Positions 19,051 through 28,043 of a stretch of DNA of 64,000 nucleotides are shown here, one piece after another (within the stretch, counting starts at the first letter, position 1; every line of letters begins with the position of its first letter). Origin of the DNA: Sarcina sp. DSM 11001 (GTDB taxonomy: Bacteria; Bacillota; Clostridia; Lachnospirales; Lachnospiraceae); contig NZ_FNFZ01000006.1 of assembly GCF_900101015.1 (NCBI RefSeq), forward strand, positions 62,001 through 126,000, written 5' to 3'. The notes below the pieces were generated by a model, which was not told where the DNA came from, did no database searches, and worked only from the letters and a program-made list of their open reading frames with translations. Made by a program: the position numbers and the translations under genes.

Positions 19051-21030
19051 ATGTATTGTGCAAAATGTGGCGCTTTTCTGGCTGATGATGCCAGAGTATG
19101 CAGTTCCTGCGGGAAGCCTGTACGTATCCGGCCCGCTGCGGGAATACCTGCCGGGGAAAAGACAGACCGGACAGACAGGCATTCCCGGGGCGCTGAGAGC
19201 CGGCAGCAGATCACAGATGACGAGCAGATCATGGATCCCGTCTACTTTGAGGACGCCGAGGGAAATCCTGATCTGGAGTCAATCATCAGGATGGCAAGGG
19301 GAGAGACCATTCAGGAGCCGGAGGACCGGACCCCTGAAAAGAACAGGACATCTCCGGAATCCCGTGAAGATACCGGAAGGCCCGCCTCCAGTAAAACCGC
19401 CGATCAGTCTTCAGACAATTCCGGGTCTGGAAAGAAAGCTGCTCCGGACAGCCAGAGCAGGACAGTCCGGACCCCTCTGACCGCTGAGGAGAGAAAAGAA
19501 GCAGAGGCTGCCAGAAAAAGACAGGAAGCAGCCCTGAAAAGAAGGCAGGCGTCCGCCGCAAAACGTAAAAAGGCAGCCGCATCGAACAAAAGAAAGGCAG
19601 CTGCTGCCAGACAGGAAAGACCGGTGTATTCGGACAGAAACACCAGCCCTGCTGTCAGGCGTGACCCCAAAAAGCCATCCATGTTTGACGGAATCCGCCG
19701 TAGCATGACGGAATACACCCATGCCAGAGAGGAAGCTGCTGATGAAAGGCAGATGAGAAAACATATGGCCAATGCAGCCAGGTATTATGCCTCTCTGGAC
19801 ATGTCTGAGGAATGGACAGAAAGGCAGCCCGGCCGTACCGGCTATGGGAAGGCGGACACATATGACACCGCTCCGGGCAGGGTAAAAGACTTCGGAGAAG
19901 ACTTCGCAGCCGACTTCGCAGCCGCTGAATTTGGACCTGAGGCTGCGGGAACTGCCCGAAAGACAGCCCCTGTGAATGTCCCTGCGGCAGCAGAGCCCAC
20001 TGAGTTTGCGGCGAAGGCTGTGGAGACTAAGGCGGCTGTAAAGAAAGCCGCTCCTGCGAGGACAGCAGAGCCCGCAGACCGCACAGCCAGGTTCGAGGAG
20101 CTTGCGGAAAAGGCCACTCCTGCGAGGACAGCAGAGCCCGCAGACCGCACAGTCAGGTTCGAGGAGCTTGCGGAAAAGGCCGCTCCTGCGAAGGCAGCAG
20201 AGCCCACAGACCGTACAGCCAGGTTCGAGGAGATTGCGGAGAAGGCTGCTCCTGTGAAGGCAGCAGAGCCCACAGACCGTACAGCGAAGGCAGAAGAGGC
20301 TGTGAAAAAGACAGCCCCCGGGGAGAAAACGGCTGCAGAATACGGATTGAAAGAAGATCATGCAGCAGATACAGCTGCCGCCGGCAAGATGTACGTCTCT
20401 GCGGCAGCAGTAGAGGAGCTCCGTGCCCGGCTGACGGAAGAGCTCCGTCCCGGTCTTGAAGAAGAGATCCGCGCAGGCCTGGAGGAAGAACTCCGTCCCG
20501 GTCTTGAAGAAAAGATCCGCACCGGCCTGGAGGAAGAACTCCGTCCCGGTCTTGAAGAAGAGATCCGTGCCGGTCTGGAGAAAGAGATCCGCAGCAGTCT
20601 GGAAAAAGAGTACGCAGCCAGAGCAGAGACCGGAGCTGCTTTGAAGGCAGGTTACCTGAGTGATGATGGGGGTCAGTATAATGGCCTTTTCAGCGAAGAG
20701 GAACTGCGTATCGAAGCTGCCCGCCGTCTTCGCAGGTATAACGACGCGGAGCTGGAAGAAATCAATGCCGCTTTTGGCCTGTTTGGGCTGAACAGGGCTA
20801 TGACCGTCCGTCTCGCCACTTTCTTCCTGATCGTAGTGCTGAGCGTGATCTATGTGATCGGCAGGGGAAATAATCCGGAGGATATCCAATCTGCTCCTGC
20901 CGGGACCGTGTCAGAAGATGCTGTATCCCCGGATAAAGAGGAAGGTACCCAAAAGAAAGAGGGCACAGCAGATTCAGTCCCGACCGGCGGCGGGGAATTC
21001 GGCGGAGAGGATGCTTCTGAAGAAGAATAA
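19051..21030 (+). CDS. Zinc-ribbon, coiled-coil, single-pass membrane protein
   Basis: Unknown function, 659 residues. An N-terminal zinc ribbon (CAKCGAFLADDARVCSSCGKP) is followed by a long charged, probably helical region rich in Lys, Arg, Ala and Glu. Two in-frame repeats are visible: a 22-residue unit (PARTAEPADRTARFEELAEK type, four copies, about 20050-20310) and an 8-residue unit alternating EEELRPGL and EEEIRAGL (about 20434-20600). A membrane segment near residues 587-606 is followed by a short acidic Ser/Gly tail. Topology suggests a large cytoplasmic domain. The zinc-ribbon start resembles many clostridial membrane proteins, as do the three genes at 24.6-26.8 kb. Start ATG 19051 after GAGGATATAGAAAA. 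Confidence 0.75.
   Translation: MYCAKCGAFLADDARVCSSCGKPVRIRPAAGIPAGEKTDRTDRHSRGAESRQQITDDEQIMDPVYFEDAEGNPDLESIIRMARGETIQEPEDRTPEKNRTSPESREDTGRPASSKTADQSSDNSGSGKKAAPDSQSRTVRTPLTAEERKEAEAARKRQEAALKRRQASAAKRKKAAASNKRKAAAARQERPVYSDRNTSPAVRRDPKKPSMFDGIRRSMTEYTHAREEAADERQMRKHMANAARYYASLDMSEEWTERQPGRTGYGKADTYDTAPGRVKDFGEDFAADFAAAEFGPEAAGTARKTAPVNVPAAAEPTEFAAKAVETKAAVKKAAPARTAEPADRTARFEELAEKATPARTAEPADRTVRFEELAEKAAPAKAAEPTDRTARFEEIAEKAAPVKAAEPTDRTAKAEEAVKKTAPGEKTAAEYGLKEDHAADTAAAGKMYVSAAAVEELRARLTEELRPGLEEEIRAGLEEELRPGLEEKIRTGLEEELRPGLEEEIRAGLEKEIRSSLEKEYAARAETGAALKAGYLSDDGGQYNGLFSEEELRIEAARRLRRYNDAELEEINAAFGLFGLNRAMTVRLATFFLIVVLSVIYVIGRGNNPEDIQSAPAGTVSEDAVSPDKEEGTQKKEGTADSVPTGGGEFGGEDASEEE
20434..20600 (+). 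repeat. 24/48-bp in-frame repeat (octad)
   Basis: Alternating codons for EELRPGL and EEIRAGL-type octads, with near-identical 48-bp blocks. A period of eight rather than seven argues against a standard coiled coil. Confidence 0.8.
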
Positions 21031-21069
21031 ATAATAACAATAAAAGAGGAGGCAGAAGGTTAAGTCATC

Positions 21070-22425
21070 ATGCAAAGAGAAAAATTGGGCAGCCGTTTGG
21101 GTTTCATTCTGATCAGCGCGGGATGCGCGATCGGGATCGGGAACGTTTGGAGATTCCCTTATTTATGCGGACAGTACGGCGGAGGCGCTTTCGTACTGAT
21201 TTATTTGTTTTTCCTGATCATCATGGGGCTTCCAGCCATGTGCATGGAGTTCTCAGTGGGCAGAGCCAGTAAGAAGAGCCCGATCTGTATGTATCAGGAG
21301 ATTGAGCCAAAAGGAAGCTTCTGGCATATCCACGGTCTGTTCTGTATGTTGGGCAACTATCTGCTCATGATGTTTTACACCACTGTGGCAGGCTGGATGA
21401 TACAGTACTTTTTCCGTGAAATCAGCGGGACGTTTGTAGGACTGGAACCGGATGCTGTTGCGGAGGTTTTTTCAAACGGTCTCTTGAACCCGGCTGTCCA
21501 GGTCGGATGCATGGCGTTCGTTATCGTTGTCGGTTTCTTTGTCAATATGCGCGGCCTTCAGAGCGGTCTGGAGAGCGTAACAAAGGTAATGATGACCATG
21601 CTCATCGTCATCATGCTCGTCCTTGCCGTCAACAGCCTCTTCCTGCCCGGCGCAGGAGAAGGGATCCGTTATCTTCTGGTCCCGGATGTAAACAGGCTTG
21701 TAAGCCAGGGAGTCTGGAATGTGGTCGTCGCCGCAATGAACCAGGCGTTCTTCACGCTCAGTATCGGTATTGGTTCCATGGCGATCTTCGGCAGTTACAT
21801 CGACAAAGAGCAATCCCTGCTGGGAGAGTCTGTCAACGTAGTCCTTCTTGATACCCTCGTTGCGATCAGCTCCGGTCTGATCATTATCCCCGCCTGCTTT
21901 GCCTACGGGGTGGAATCCACAGCAGGCCCCGGCCTGATCTTCATCACCCTTCCCAATATCTTTAACAACATGCCCATGGGAAGGCTGTGGGGAAGCCTGT
22001 TCTTTGTATTTATGTCATTTGCCGCTTTCTCCACTGTCCTTGCTGTATTTGAAAATATCATGGCCATGTGCATGGATGCGTTTGGCTGGTCAAGGACGAA
22101 GGCGGGAATCATCAATATCTTCCTGCTCCTTATCCTTTCCCTTCCCTGCGCGCTGGGCTTCAATGTCCTTTCCGGGATTCAGCCTCTCGGAGAGGGAAGC
22201 TCCTTCCTGGACCTGGAGGACTACATTGTCAGCAACTTCCTGCTGCCGCTCGGAGCCCTGGTCTTTGTCCTTTTCTGCACCCGCCGCTCGGGATGGGGAT
22301 GGGAGAATTTCAGGAATGAAGCCGACCAGGGAGAAGGTTTGAAGGTTCAGGACTGGATGCGTCCGTATATCACCTGGGTACTCCCGGTACTGATCATTGT
22401 TGTTTTTGTCATGGGACTTCTTTGA
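21070..22425 (+). CDS. Sodium-dependent transporter, NSS/SNF family
   Basis: Sodium-coupled symporter of amino acids or related amines, 451 residues with about 11-12 membrane segments, LeuT fold. The family signature is intact at the N-terminus: GCAIGIGNVWRFPYLCGQ then GGGAFVLIYLFFLIIMGLP. Substrate cannot be read with confidence; bacterial members take up hydrophobic amino acids, tryptophan or tyrosine. AGGAGG stands about 17 bases before ATG 21070, a long spacing, with a second weaker AGAAGG nearer. No obvious metabolic partner nearby. Confidence 0.92.
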   Translation: MQREKLGSRLGFILISAGCAIGIGNVWRFPYLCGQYGGGAFVLIYLFFLIIMGLPAMCMEFSVGRASKKSPICMYQEIEPKGSFWHIHGLFCMLGNYLLMMFYTTVAGWMIQYFFREISGTFVGLEPDAVAEVFSNGLLNPAVQVGCMAFVIVVGFFVNMRGLQSGLESVTKVMMTMLIVIMLVLAVNSLFLPGAGEGIRYLLVPDVNRLVSQGVWNVVVAAMNQAFFTLSIGIGSMAIFGSYIDKEQSLLGESVNVVLLDTLVAISSGLIIIPACFAYGVESTAGPGLIFITLPNIFNNMPMGRLWGSLFFVFMSFAAFSTVLAVFENIMAMCMDAFGWSRTKAGIINIFLLLILSLPCALGFNVLSGIQPLGEGSSFLDLEDYIVSNFLLPLGALVFVLFCTRRSGWGWENFRNEADQGEGLKVQDWMRPYITWVLPVLIIVVFVMGLL

Positions 22426-22510
22426 TGGACTGAAAGAACCGGCCGGCCCCGAAGCCTGAAGGACTGAAAGAACTGACCGGGGCATAGCGCGAAAGGAAAA
22501 TGCACTGAGG

Positions 22511-24337
22511 ATGTTGTCTGTAAAACCAGAAACAACAGAAGATGCTTTTGCTGAAAAAAGGGCGAGACGGAGAAAACCGTTTGCTTTTCCTGTCCTGCTT
22601 CTTTTTTCTGTACTCTTTTTGGTGCTTGGGGCAGCACTGGTTTTCCTGCTGTTCTTTCCTTTCAGGTACAGCGACCGGGAAGTGGATGAGTACGTCCACA
22701 GCATCTATGGGGACAACTGGAGCCTGAGTGAAAAAACGGCTTCTTTTGACCGGGAGGGGGGAAGTGCACAGTATGTGTATGAGGATCAAAACGGGAATTC
22801 CTTTTCTGTTTTTTCTTTCTCCAACCGGATCTTGAAAAATGGCATTCCGACCGGCAGGTACCGTAAAGCGCTGACGGACAATTACTTCAGCACAGTGATC
22901 GCAGAACACCTGGATGAACTGAAAAAACTTGGAAAAAAAGCCCGGAAGAAGTCCGGCCCCGTTCTGGAAATAGAAGAGACCGGCCCTGGTCTTGAAATAG
23001 ATAAGACCGGTTCTGATATGGAAACAGAAAAGACCGGCCCCGGTCTGAAAAATGGAAATGAGGGACAGGGGGAAAAACCGGAAAACCTGGAAAACGTGTA
23101 CGGGAAACAGTATATCTTCCGGCTGTATCTGGAGGACAGGGATTCATTCGCAAAAGCCGCAGAACTCCTGGAGAAAATGGATAAACTGCTGGGCTTCTCC
23201 TGCAGAGAGGCGGAAGTGACTTACGCCCGGCTGCGCCCGTCCACCCCCTTTGTCCAGATCTATCTGAAGCCGGACAAGACCAGAGTAGAGGAGGCGGCTG
23301 ATGCCATTTCCTCGGCTGCCGGATCCATGCAGACCGGTGACCCTTCTGTAAAGGGGCAGGACCTGGTGCAGGAGGATGAATGGAAAAGCAGTACCGGGAG
23401 GTCTTCCTATGAGATCAGCAGAATCTCTTTTTCTGACGGCTCCCTTCCGCCCCTGTCTGCAGACCGCCTGCTTGTGCGGCTGGAGAACGATTTTGTAGAC
23501 GCTGCCAAGACCTTTGGAAGATCCTATTATTACATTTCTGAAAAACTCTGGAATAAATATCCCTCCCCCGTTCTGACGCTGGTCAATGCGGGAGGGAATG
23601 ACCTCAGGGAAGAGGAAGAGGCTGCCGTGGCAGCCGGACCGGCGGAGCTGGCTTCTGCTGTCCCGGAAGAGAACCTGTCCGGACCTGTTCCGGAAAACTC
23701 TGAAGCCTCTGAAGCTGGACTGGAAGAAAATGGTCTGGAAGAGACTGATTCGGAAGAGACTGATTCGGAAGAGACTGGATCAGAGGAGGCTGCTTCTGAA
23801 GAAAGATCCCGGGACGACACCAGCAGTGCCGGAAACACCGCTGACACTCCTGCCGGCGATTCGGTTGCAGGTACAGACAAAGCCAGGAAACAGTTTACCT
23901 ACCAGCTTTACTACCACCGCAGGACGGGGACCTACTGGATGACCGGACTTGATCCTTTTGAAGATTATGAAGGAAATCCCTTCGGAGAATATCCCCGCAG
24001 GGGCGCCTTTGCACAGCTTGTCCGATACCTGGGCGGGACTTCTTATGCCGACCGGCACGGAGGCAGCTGGAAGATTGGTTCCTCGACCTGGAACGCTTCC
24101 GTGAAGACCATCAGAACGGCTGGATCCCCCTATACCTATAGCGGGATCCGGATGACCCGCAACGGCAATACCACCTATCTGGACCAGGTACCTGAAGCAT
24201 TTGAAGGGACCGGAGCCACTGCTGCCGGGAGACCCTTCAGCATTCACGATCTGATCCGGATGCTGGGAGTGAGGATCACTATCAACCAGCGGGAGATGAC
24301 TGCCGTCATGTTTCCGGATGCCGGGGATGCAGAATAA
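22511..24337 (+). CDS. Large membrane-anchored protein of unknown function
   Basis: 608 residues, no family recognised. A basic cytoplasmic start, then one long hydrophobic segment (about residues 23-52) as signal anchor, with the rest outside. Extracellular part: an alpha/beta-looking region (55-140), a Glu/Gly-rich repeat around ETEKTGPGLKNG (about 150-195), a second folded region (195-365), a Glu/Ser-rich insert with EETDSEETDSEETG (about 400-435), and a C-terminal Tyr-rich region (455-608) with RNGNTTYLDQVPEAF. The two low-complexity parts look like late expansions into linkers. Downstream is a strong terminator, so it ends a transcript that may begin with the transporter. Confidence 0.7.
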   Translation: MLSVKPETTEDAFAEKRARRRKPFAFPVLLLFSVLFLVLGAALVFLLFFPFRYSDREVDEYVHSIYGDNWSLSEKTASFDREGGSAQYVYEDQNGNSFSVFSFSNRILKNGIPTGRYRKALTDNYFSTVIAEHLDELKKLGKKARKKSGPVLEIEETGPGLEIDKTGSDMETEKTGPGLKNGNEGQGEKPENLENVYGKQYIFRLYLEDRDSFAKAAELLEKMDKLLGFSCREAEVTYARLRPSTPFVQIYLKPDKTRVEEAADAISSAAGSMQTGDPSVKGQDLVQEDEWKSSTGRSSYEISRISFSDGSLPPLSADRLLVRLENDFVDAAKTFGRSYYYISEKLWNKYPSPVLTLVNAGGNDLREEEEAAVAAGPAELASAVPEENLSGPVPENSEASEAGLEENGLEETDSEETDSEETGSEEAASEERSRDDTSSAGNTADTPAGDSVAGTDKARKQFTYQLYYHRRTGTYWMTGLDPFEDYEGNPFGEYPRRGAFAQLVRYLGGTSYADRHGGSWKIGSSTWNASVKTIRTAGSPYTYSGIRMTRNGNTTYLDQVPEAFEGTGATAAGRPFSIHDLIRMLGVRITINQREMTAVMFPDAGDAE

Positions 24338-24372
24338 GAGCAGAGGAAAGGCATTTTCCTTATTTCCGGTCC

Positions 24373-24472
24373 AAATCAGTTAAGTGGCTAAAATCAGTTA
24401 AGTGGCTGAAATCGGTTAAGCAGTAATAAAAATCAGTCACCCATTGTAAATCAGTTATCCGTTGTAAATCAG
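24373..24472. repeat. 18-bp degenerate tandem repeat
   Basis: About six units related to AAATCAGTTAAGTGGCTA lie between the unknown anchored-protein gene and its terminator. Confidence 0.8.
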
Positions 24473-24477
24473 AAATA

Positions 24478-24534
24478 CTCCCTTTCCGGGCAGCGCAGGA
24501 GCCGCATTCATTCTCCTGTCTGCCCGAAAGGGAG
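24478..24534 (+). terminator. Strong stem-loop terminator
   Basis: CTCCCTTTCCGGGCAG pairs with CTGCCCGAAAGGGAG (one bulge), with an inner CAGGAG/CTCCTG stem, followed by CATTGTTT. It ends the plus-strand unit of the anchored protein. Confidence 0.75.
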
Positions 24535-24544
24535 CATTGTTTGT

Positions 24545-24607
24545 GTGCGCCGGGCGGCGAACGTTTCTAGCGGGTGAAAGTCCCGAATCCGCCCGGTAGC
24601 GGGAAGG
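24545..24607 (+). mobile_element. Probable group II intron 5'-end remnant
   Basis: Starts with GTGCGCC, the bacterial group II intron 5' consensus (GUGYG), and contains a GCGGGTGAAAGTCCCG segment typical of domain I and a closing CCGGGCGG/CCGCCCGG pairing. It lies ten bases after a terminator stem, where class C introns insert. No reverse transcriptase or domain V follows, so it is a fragment of about 63 bases. Confidence 0.55.
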
Positions 24608-24618
24608 ATATTTAAAAT

Positions 24619-25053
24619 TCATTGCTCAAAAAACATTTCTATCTTTTGTTTTTCTGCCGCAAACTGGCCCATCTGGGGCTCAAGTTCCTCCATCTGTGCA
24701 CGGAGTTTCTGTGCCTTTGCGGTATTTCCTGCCTTTTCCCAGGCATTTGCCAGGAAGGCTTTTTCAAAATATCTTCCAACAGCATAGTAATCCAAAACAT
24801 TTTTTACCTGCGGATTGTTTTCATTGCCCAGTCCGTTCTCATACCACCGCTCGGCCAGGGAAGCATATTCTCCGTCTGACAGACGATAATACAGGTACTG
24901 CTCCTGATCGTAGGAAACGCTTTCGACATCTCTCAGGATATGAATGGAAATGATGATTGAGAAAGCCAGGACGATGCTGAGGAAAACGATCAGAAAATTC
25001 AGAATGGAAAATGGCTTCTTGCCGGATCTGCGGCTGTTGTTCTTATTGTTCAT
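24619..25053 (-). CDS. Small single-pass membrane protein, unknown
   Basis: 144 residues. A basic, Asn-rich start (NNKNNSRRSGKKP), one membrane segment (about 16-40), and a soluble helical part with SDGEYASLAERWYENG and a later AWEKAGNTAKAQKLRAQMEELEPQ, reminiscent of TPR-like helices. It is last in a minus-strand set with two zinc-ribbon membrane proteins of similar layout (membrane segment plus helical tail), so it may be a relative that lacks the ribbon. CACTGGAGAAAGAA precedes ATG 25053. Function unknown. Confidence 0.7.
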   Translation of the reverse strand: MNNKNNSRRSGKKPFSILNFLIVFLSIVLAFSIIISIHILRDVESVSYDQEQYLYYRLSDGEYASLAERWYENGLGNENNPQVKNVLDYYAVGRYFEKAFLANAWEKAGNTAKAQKLRAQMEELEPQMGQFAAEKQKIEMFFEQ

Positions 25054-25142
25054 TTCTTTCTCCAGTGTGAAAGGGCACTGCCTCGCGACTTTGAAGCTGC
25101 AGCTAAATCAGTTCCAAAGAATGCATATTTCCTTATGAGACT

Positions 25143-25269
25143 TCATTGGGAAACCCTTATTAGGAAACCCTTATTGGGAAACCTTTATTGGAAACCCTTA
25201 TTGGGAAACCTTTATTGGGAAACCTTTATTGGAAACCTTTATTGGGAAACCTTTATTGGGAAACCTTTA
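25143..25269. repeat. 14-bp tandem array downstream of a zinc-ribbon gene
   Basis: On the minus strand about nine units related to TAAAGGTTTCCCAA follow directly after the TGA stop codon (25270-25272) of the zinc-ribbon gene. Each begins TAA and contains AAGG. Confidence 0.92.
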
Positions 25270-26031
25270 TCAGGGCGTCTGCTGTTCCTCGTATTGCGCA
25301 AGACCTCTCTCGACCAGGAGCGCCCGGTTCCCCCTGGACAGTTCCGGCATGCTCCGGGCTTCCTCAGAGGTCATACCCAGATAGGCGATCAGCAGGGCCT
25401 CCATGGACTCCTTCATATTGGCGATGTGCCGCTGTGTCCACTCCGATTCATAGTCCTCGTAATAGGAATAGTTGTCAGGATCCAGGGACTCATAAAAGGA
25501 CTGGATGTATTCCGACGTATATTTTGTGATATGTGCTATGTTCGAATAACGGCGGGGATTGACCAGCTGCATGATCTGCTGGGCAGCATACCGGTAGGAT
25601 TGTGAGACCCTGTAGAGGGGATAGTAGCGGGCATAGTTTTTATTATATGAACCCAGCCGCATTTTGTAATAATACGAAGAAAACCCGATGTAGTCCTCCT
25701 CGTCCAGATAACGGTCCGCCTCCTGCAGCAGCTGTTCAGTATTTTTGGAGAGACGGTGCTCCTCCAGGATGCTGTTCAGCATAAAGCTGTTTGCCTGGAT
25801 AAAAATATTCGCGGCGATCGCGAGGAGCAGAAAAGCGATCGCGGCGATCCGCACTGCCCGCCTTGATTCCCGGCCTGCCCTCTGCGTTACATCCTGTTTG
25901 GTCTGATGGAAATCAGCCTGATACTTCTGCATATCCATGGCGTGCTGACGGGCCTGAGTATTCGCTGTCCCGCAGTAGGGGCAGTAGAGATCCTCCAGCC
26001 GGATCTCTCCTCCGCAGTTTTTACATTTCAT
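25270..26031 (-). CDS. Zinc-ribbon membrane protein
   Basis: 253 residues. Zinc ribbon at the N-terminus (CKNCGGEIRLEDLYCPYCG), a charged stretch, a membrane segment (about 61-79), then a helical domain rich in Tyr, Glu and Arg that resembles tetratricopeptide-like packing. No catalytic motif. The stop codon of the preceding gene (26052) lies 20 bp before ATG 26031, so these two are co-transcribed. It is a likely paralogue of the upstream gene. Role unknown. Confidence 0.78.
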   Translation of the reverse strand: MKCKNCGGEIRLEDLYCPYCGTANTQARQHAMDMQKYQADFHQTKQDVTQRAGRESRRAVRIAAIAFLLLAIAANIFIQANSFMLNSILEEHRLSKNTEQLLQEADRYLDEEDYIGFSSYYYKMRLGSYNKNYARYYPLYRVSQSYRYAAQQIMQLVNPRRYSNIAHITKYTSEYIQSFYESLDPDNYSYYEDYESEWTQRHIANMKESMEALLIAYLGMTSEEARSMPELSRGNRALLVERGLAQYEEQQTP

Positions 26032-26051
26032 GATTTTTACCTGTTATTCGT

Positions 26052-26843
26052 TTATTCCTGATGTGGTCCTTTCTCCGTGTCCTGGCAGATTTCCGGGTGA
26101 TTCCGGACATATTCTTCGCAGTCCCCGTAGGATGGATAACCATTGCTTTCCCTGAGTTTCCTGTCAAAAAACTGAAGGTCTTCCTCTGTCATGAGAAATA
26201 TTTCGGTCAGATCATTTTCGTAAGGGGCCAGCAGCCCGTGCAGGCGCTGCCGGTCCTGGGAAGGGAGCTCCTTCCTGTGATCAAGGCCCCGGAACTTCAG
26301 CTCGTCGTGCAGGAGCTGTACAGCATCATGTTCTCCAAACAGGCCTTTTTTGCGGCTCTCGAGAAAAAGATCAGCATAGATCGTGCTTTCATAGAGTTCG
26401 CAAAAGGTTCTGTGTTCCCATTGGTAGAGGTCATGCCCTTCGTCTTCATAAGCGCGGACCTTTTCCAGAAGAGTCTTATAGTCCTCTGTTTCGTAGAGCC
26501 GGTTCAGCTCCGGATACACCTCCTGCTGCCATGTGTATTCCTGTCTGTTTCTGGTGTTCTCACGCTGCTGATGCCAGTGAACAATGCCCATCACGATCAC
26601 GGCAAATACCAGGATCACGCCCAGGATCCGCATGACCCGGGAGGAGACCCTTTTGATCTCCCGGCTCGATGCCTCCGCGCCTGCCTCTCCGACCTGATCC
26701 AGGTCAGCCCGCACCTGTTCCAGCTTTCTCATATATTCCCGTTCCGCTTCCGGTTCATAGGAAGAGCCGCAGTAAGGACACCGGGCCTGGCCGGGAGGAA
26801 TTATGGATCCGCACTGCCTGCAGATGATCTGTTTGTTTTCCAT
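26052..26843 (-). CDS. Zinc-ribbon membrane protein
   Basis: 263 residues, same plan as the following gene: zinc ribbon (CRQCGSIIPPGQARCPYCG), charged helix, membrane segment (about 70-90, ILGVILVFAVIVMGIVHW), and a Glu-rich helical extracellular or cytoplasmic tail. First gene of the minus-strand set. A TATAAT box on the minus strand at 26987-26992 is a candidate promoter. CAGGGGAAGCATTT precedes ATG 26843. Function unknown. Confidence 0.78.
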   Translation of the reverse strand: MENKQIICRQCGSIIPPGQARCPYCGSSYEPEAEREYMRKLEQVRADLDQVGEAGAEASSREIKRVSSRVMRILGVILVFAVIVMGIVHWHQQRENTRNRQEYTWQQEVYPELNRLYETEDYKTLLEKVRAYEDEGHDLYQWEHRTFCELYESTIYADLFLESRKKGLFGEHDAVQLLHDELKFRGLDHRKELPSQDRQRLHGLLAPYENDLTEIFLMTEEDLQFFDRKLRESNGYPSYGDCEEYVRNHPEICQDTEKGPHQE

Positions 26844-26986
26844 AAATGCTTCCCCTGATGATCGCTGTGTCTGACAACATACCCCTGCTTTACTGCACCC
26901 GCTTGAAAACCGGGATATTTAACTGCCGCAGCAATAAGATACCTGCCACAGCCCTGAAAGGCAATAAAAGAACTGGGGCAGCTCTT

Positions 26987-27016
26987 ATTATAACACGATG
27001 TTACTGAACTCAGGAA
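26987..27016 (-). promoter_or_regulatory. Candidate promoter of the zinc-ribbon operon
   Basis: Minus-strand TATAAT at 26992-26987 with a weak -35 (TTCCTG) 18 bp upstream. The rest of the gap 26844-27301 shows only CCACGGAA tandem units at about 27112-27160. Confidence 0.35.
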
Positions 27017-27301
27017 CCTCGAATATACTGTATCCATGACGGCTGCCATAACGGTGTACACAGAAGGTTACGGCCTGCCTGAAGGGAGACAGGGGATGAT
27101 CTGAACTTTAACCACGGAAGTCGTGGACGCGGAAGGCCACGGAAACCACGGAAGACCACAGAAATATCCCCTTGTATTGCTATCTGTTCATCTGTTATTA
27201 TTCTTTTCTGTTGCCAGTAAGGGCATATAATGATACTCTGTCTGCTGTATGAAGAAAGGCATGCAATGGCATGCCGGACAAAAATAGAAGGACGGTGTGA
27301 C

Positions 27302-27877
27302 ATGGATAGATGGATGAAAAAGAATTATGATTTTAAAAGCAGGAGAGGGATTCTGCGGTGGTTTTTGACCTGCCTGACCCTGTTCTGGATGGTCTTTATT
27401 TTTATGATGTCCTCTGCAGGGAAGGACGAGAGCAATTCCCAGAGCGGGGCAGTCTGCGAATTTATCTGTGAGCACTTCGTGGAGGGCTACGAAGAAATGG
27501 CTCCCGAAGAACAGATCCAGATGCAGCAAAAGATTAGTTTTCCCGTTAGAAAGTGCGCTCACCTGTCAGAATATGCCGTTCTGGGGGCGCTTATGACACT
27601 CACTGCGGCTTCCTGGCGCTGGGAAGATGAGGAGACCATGCGGACTGGAGAGACGCCAGGAGGGACCGTGCGTATCCTGCCGGTCCTGGCCGCAGGCTTT
27701 CTGTACGCCGTATCAGATGAGATCCATCAGATCTTCGTTCCGGGCCGTTCAGGAGAGCCCAGAGATGTCCTGATCGATACATCCGGCGTTCTGATCGGGA
27801 TATGCCTTGTCCGCTTTCATTTTTCTTTACGCGAACGGAGAAAACGCAAACATCCCCGAACGCTTCCTGAAGTATAA
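27302..27877 (+). CDS. VanZ family protein
   Basis: Small membrane protein of 191 residues with four hydrophobic segments and the VanZ features: FMMSSAGKDESNSQS after the first segment, FPVRKCAHLSEYAVLGAL, and SDEIHQIFVPGRSGEPRDVLIDTSG. VanZ-type proteins give low-level teicoplanin resistance in some hosts, but most chromosomal members are uncharacterised. ATG 27302 is preferred (GAAGGACGGTGTGAC upstream) over an in-frame start at 27230. The two VanY-like genes in this block are 11 kb away, so joint function is only suggestive. The stop region has a small TATAAGCAG duplication. Confidence 0.88.
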   Translation: MDRWMKKNYDFKSRRGILRWFLTCLTLFWMVFIFMMSSAGKDESNSQSGAVCEFICEHFVEGYEEMAPEEQIQMQQKISFPVRKCAHLSEYAVLGALMTLTAASWRWEDEETMRTGETPGGTVRILPVLAAGFLYAVSDEIHQIFVPGRSGEPRDVLIDTSGVLIGICLVRFHFSLRERRKRKHPRTLPEV

Positions 27878-28043
27878 GCAGTATAAGCTTTTTTCCATAC
27901 GGGAACAGAGAAAACGGCGATCGGGACCTGCAGAGACGGATCATTTATTGCTATTACCAGCTTTTATCAGTATTTAACAGTTTTTTACCTGATTCTTACC
28001 AGATTCCCATTTTAGAGGAAGCAGCCAGGAGGAGGCATAAATT

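Noticed and set aside
19411-20889. Cys-rich minus-strand frame opposite the zinc-ribbon gene
   Set aside because: Cys residues arise from reverse reading of Ala/Glu codons in the repeats.
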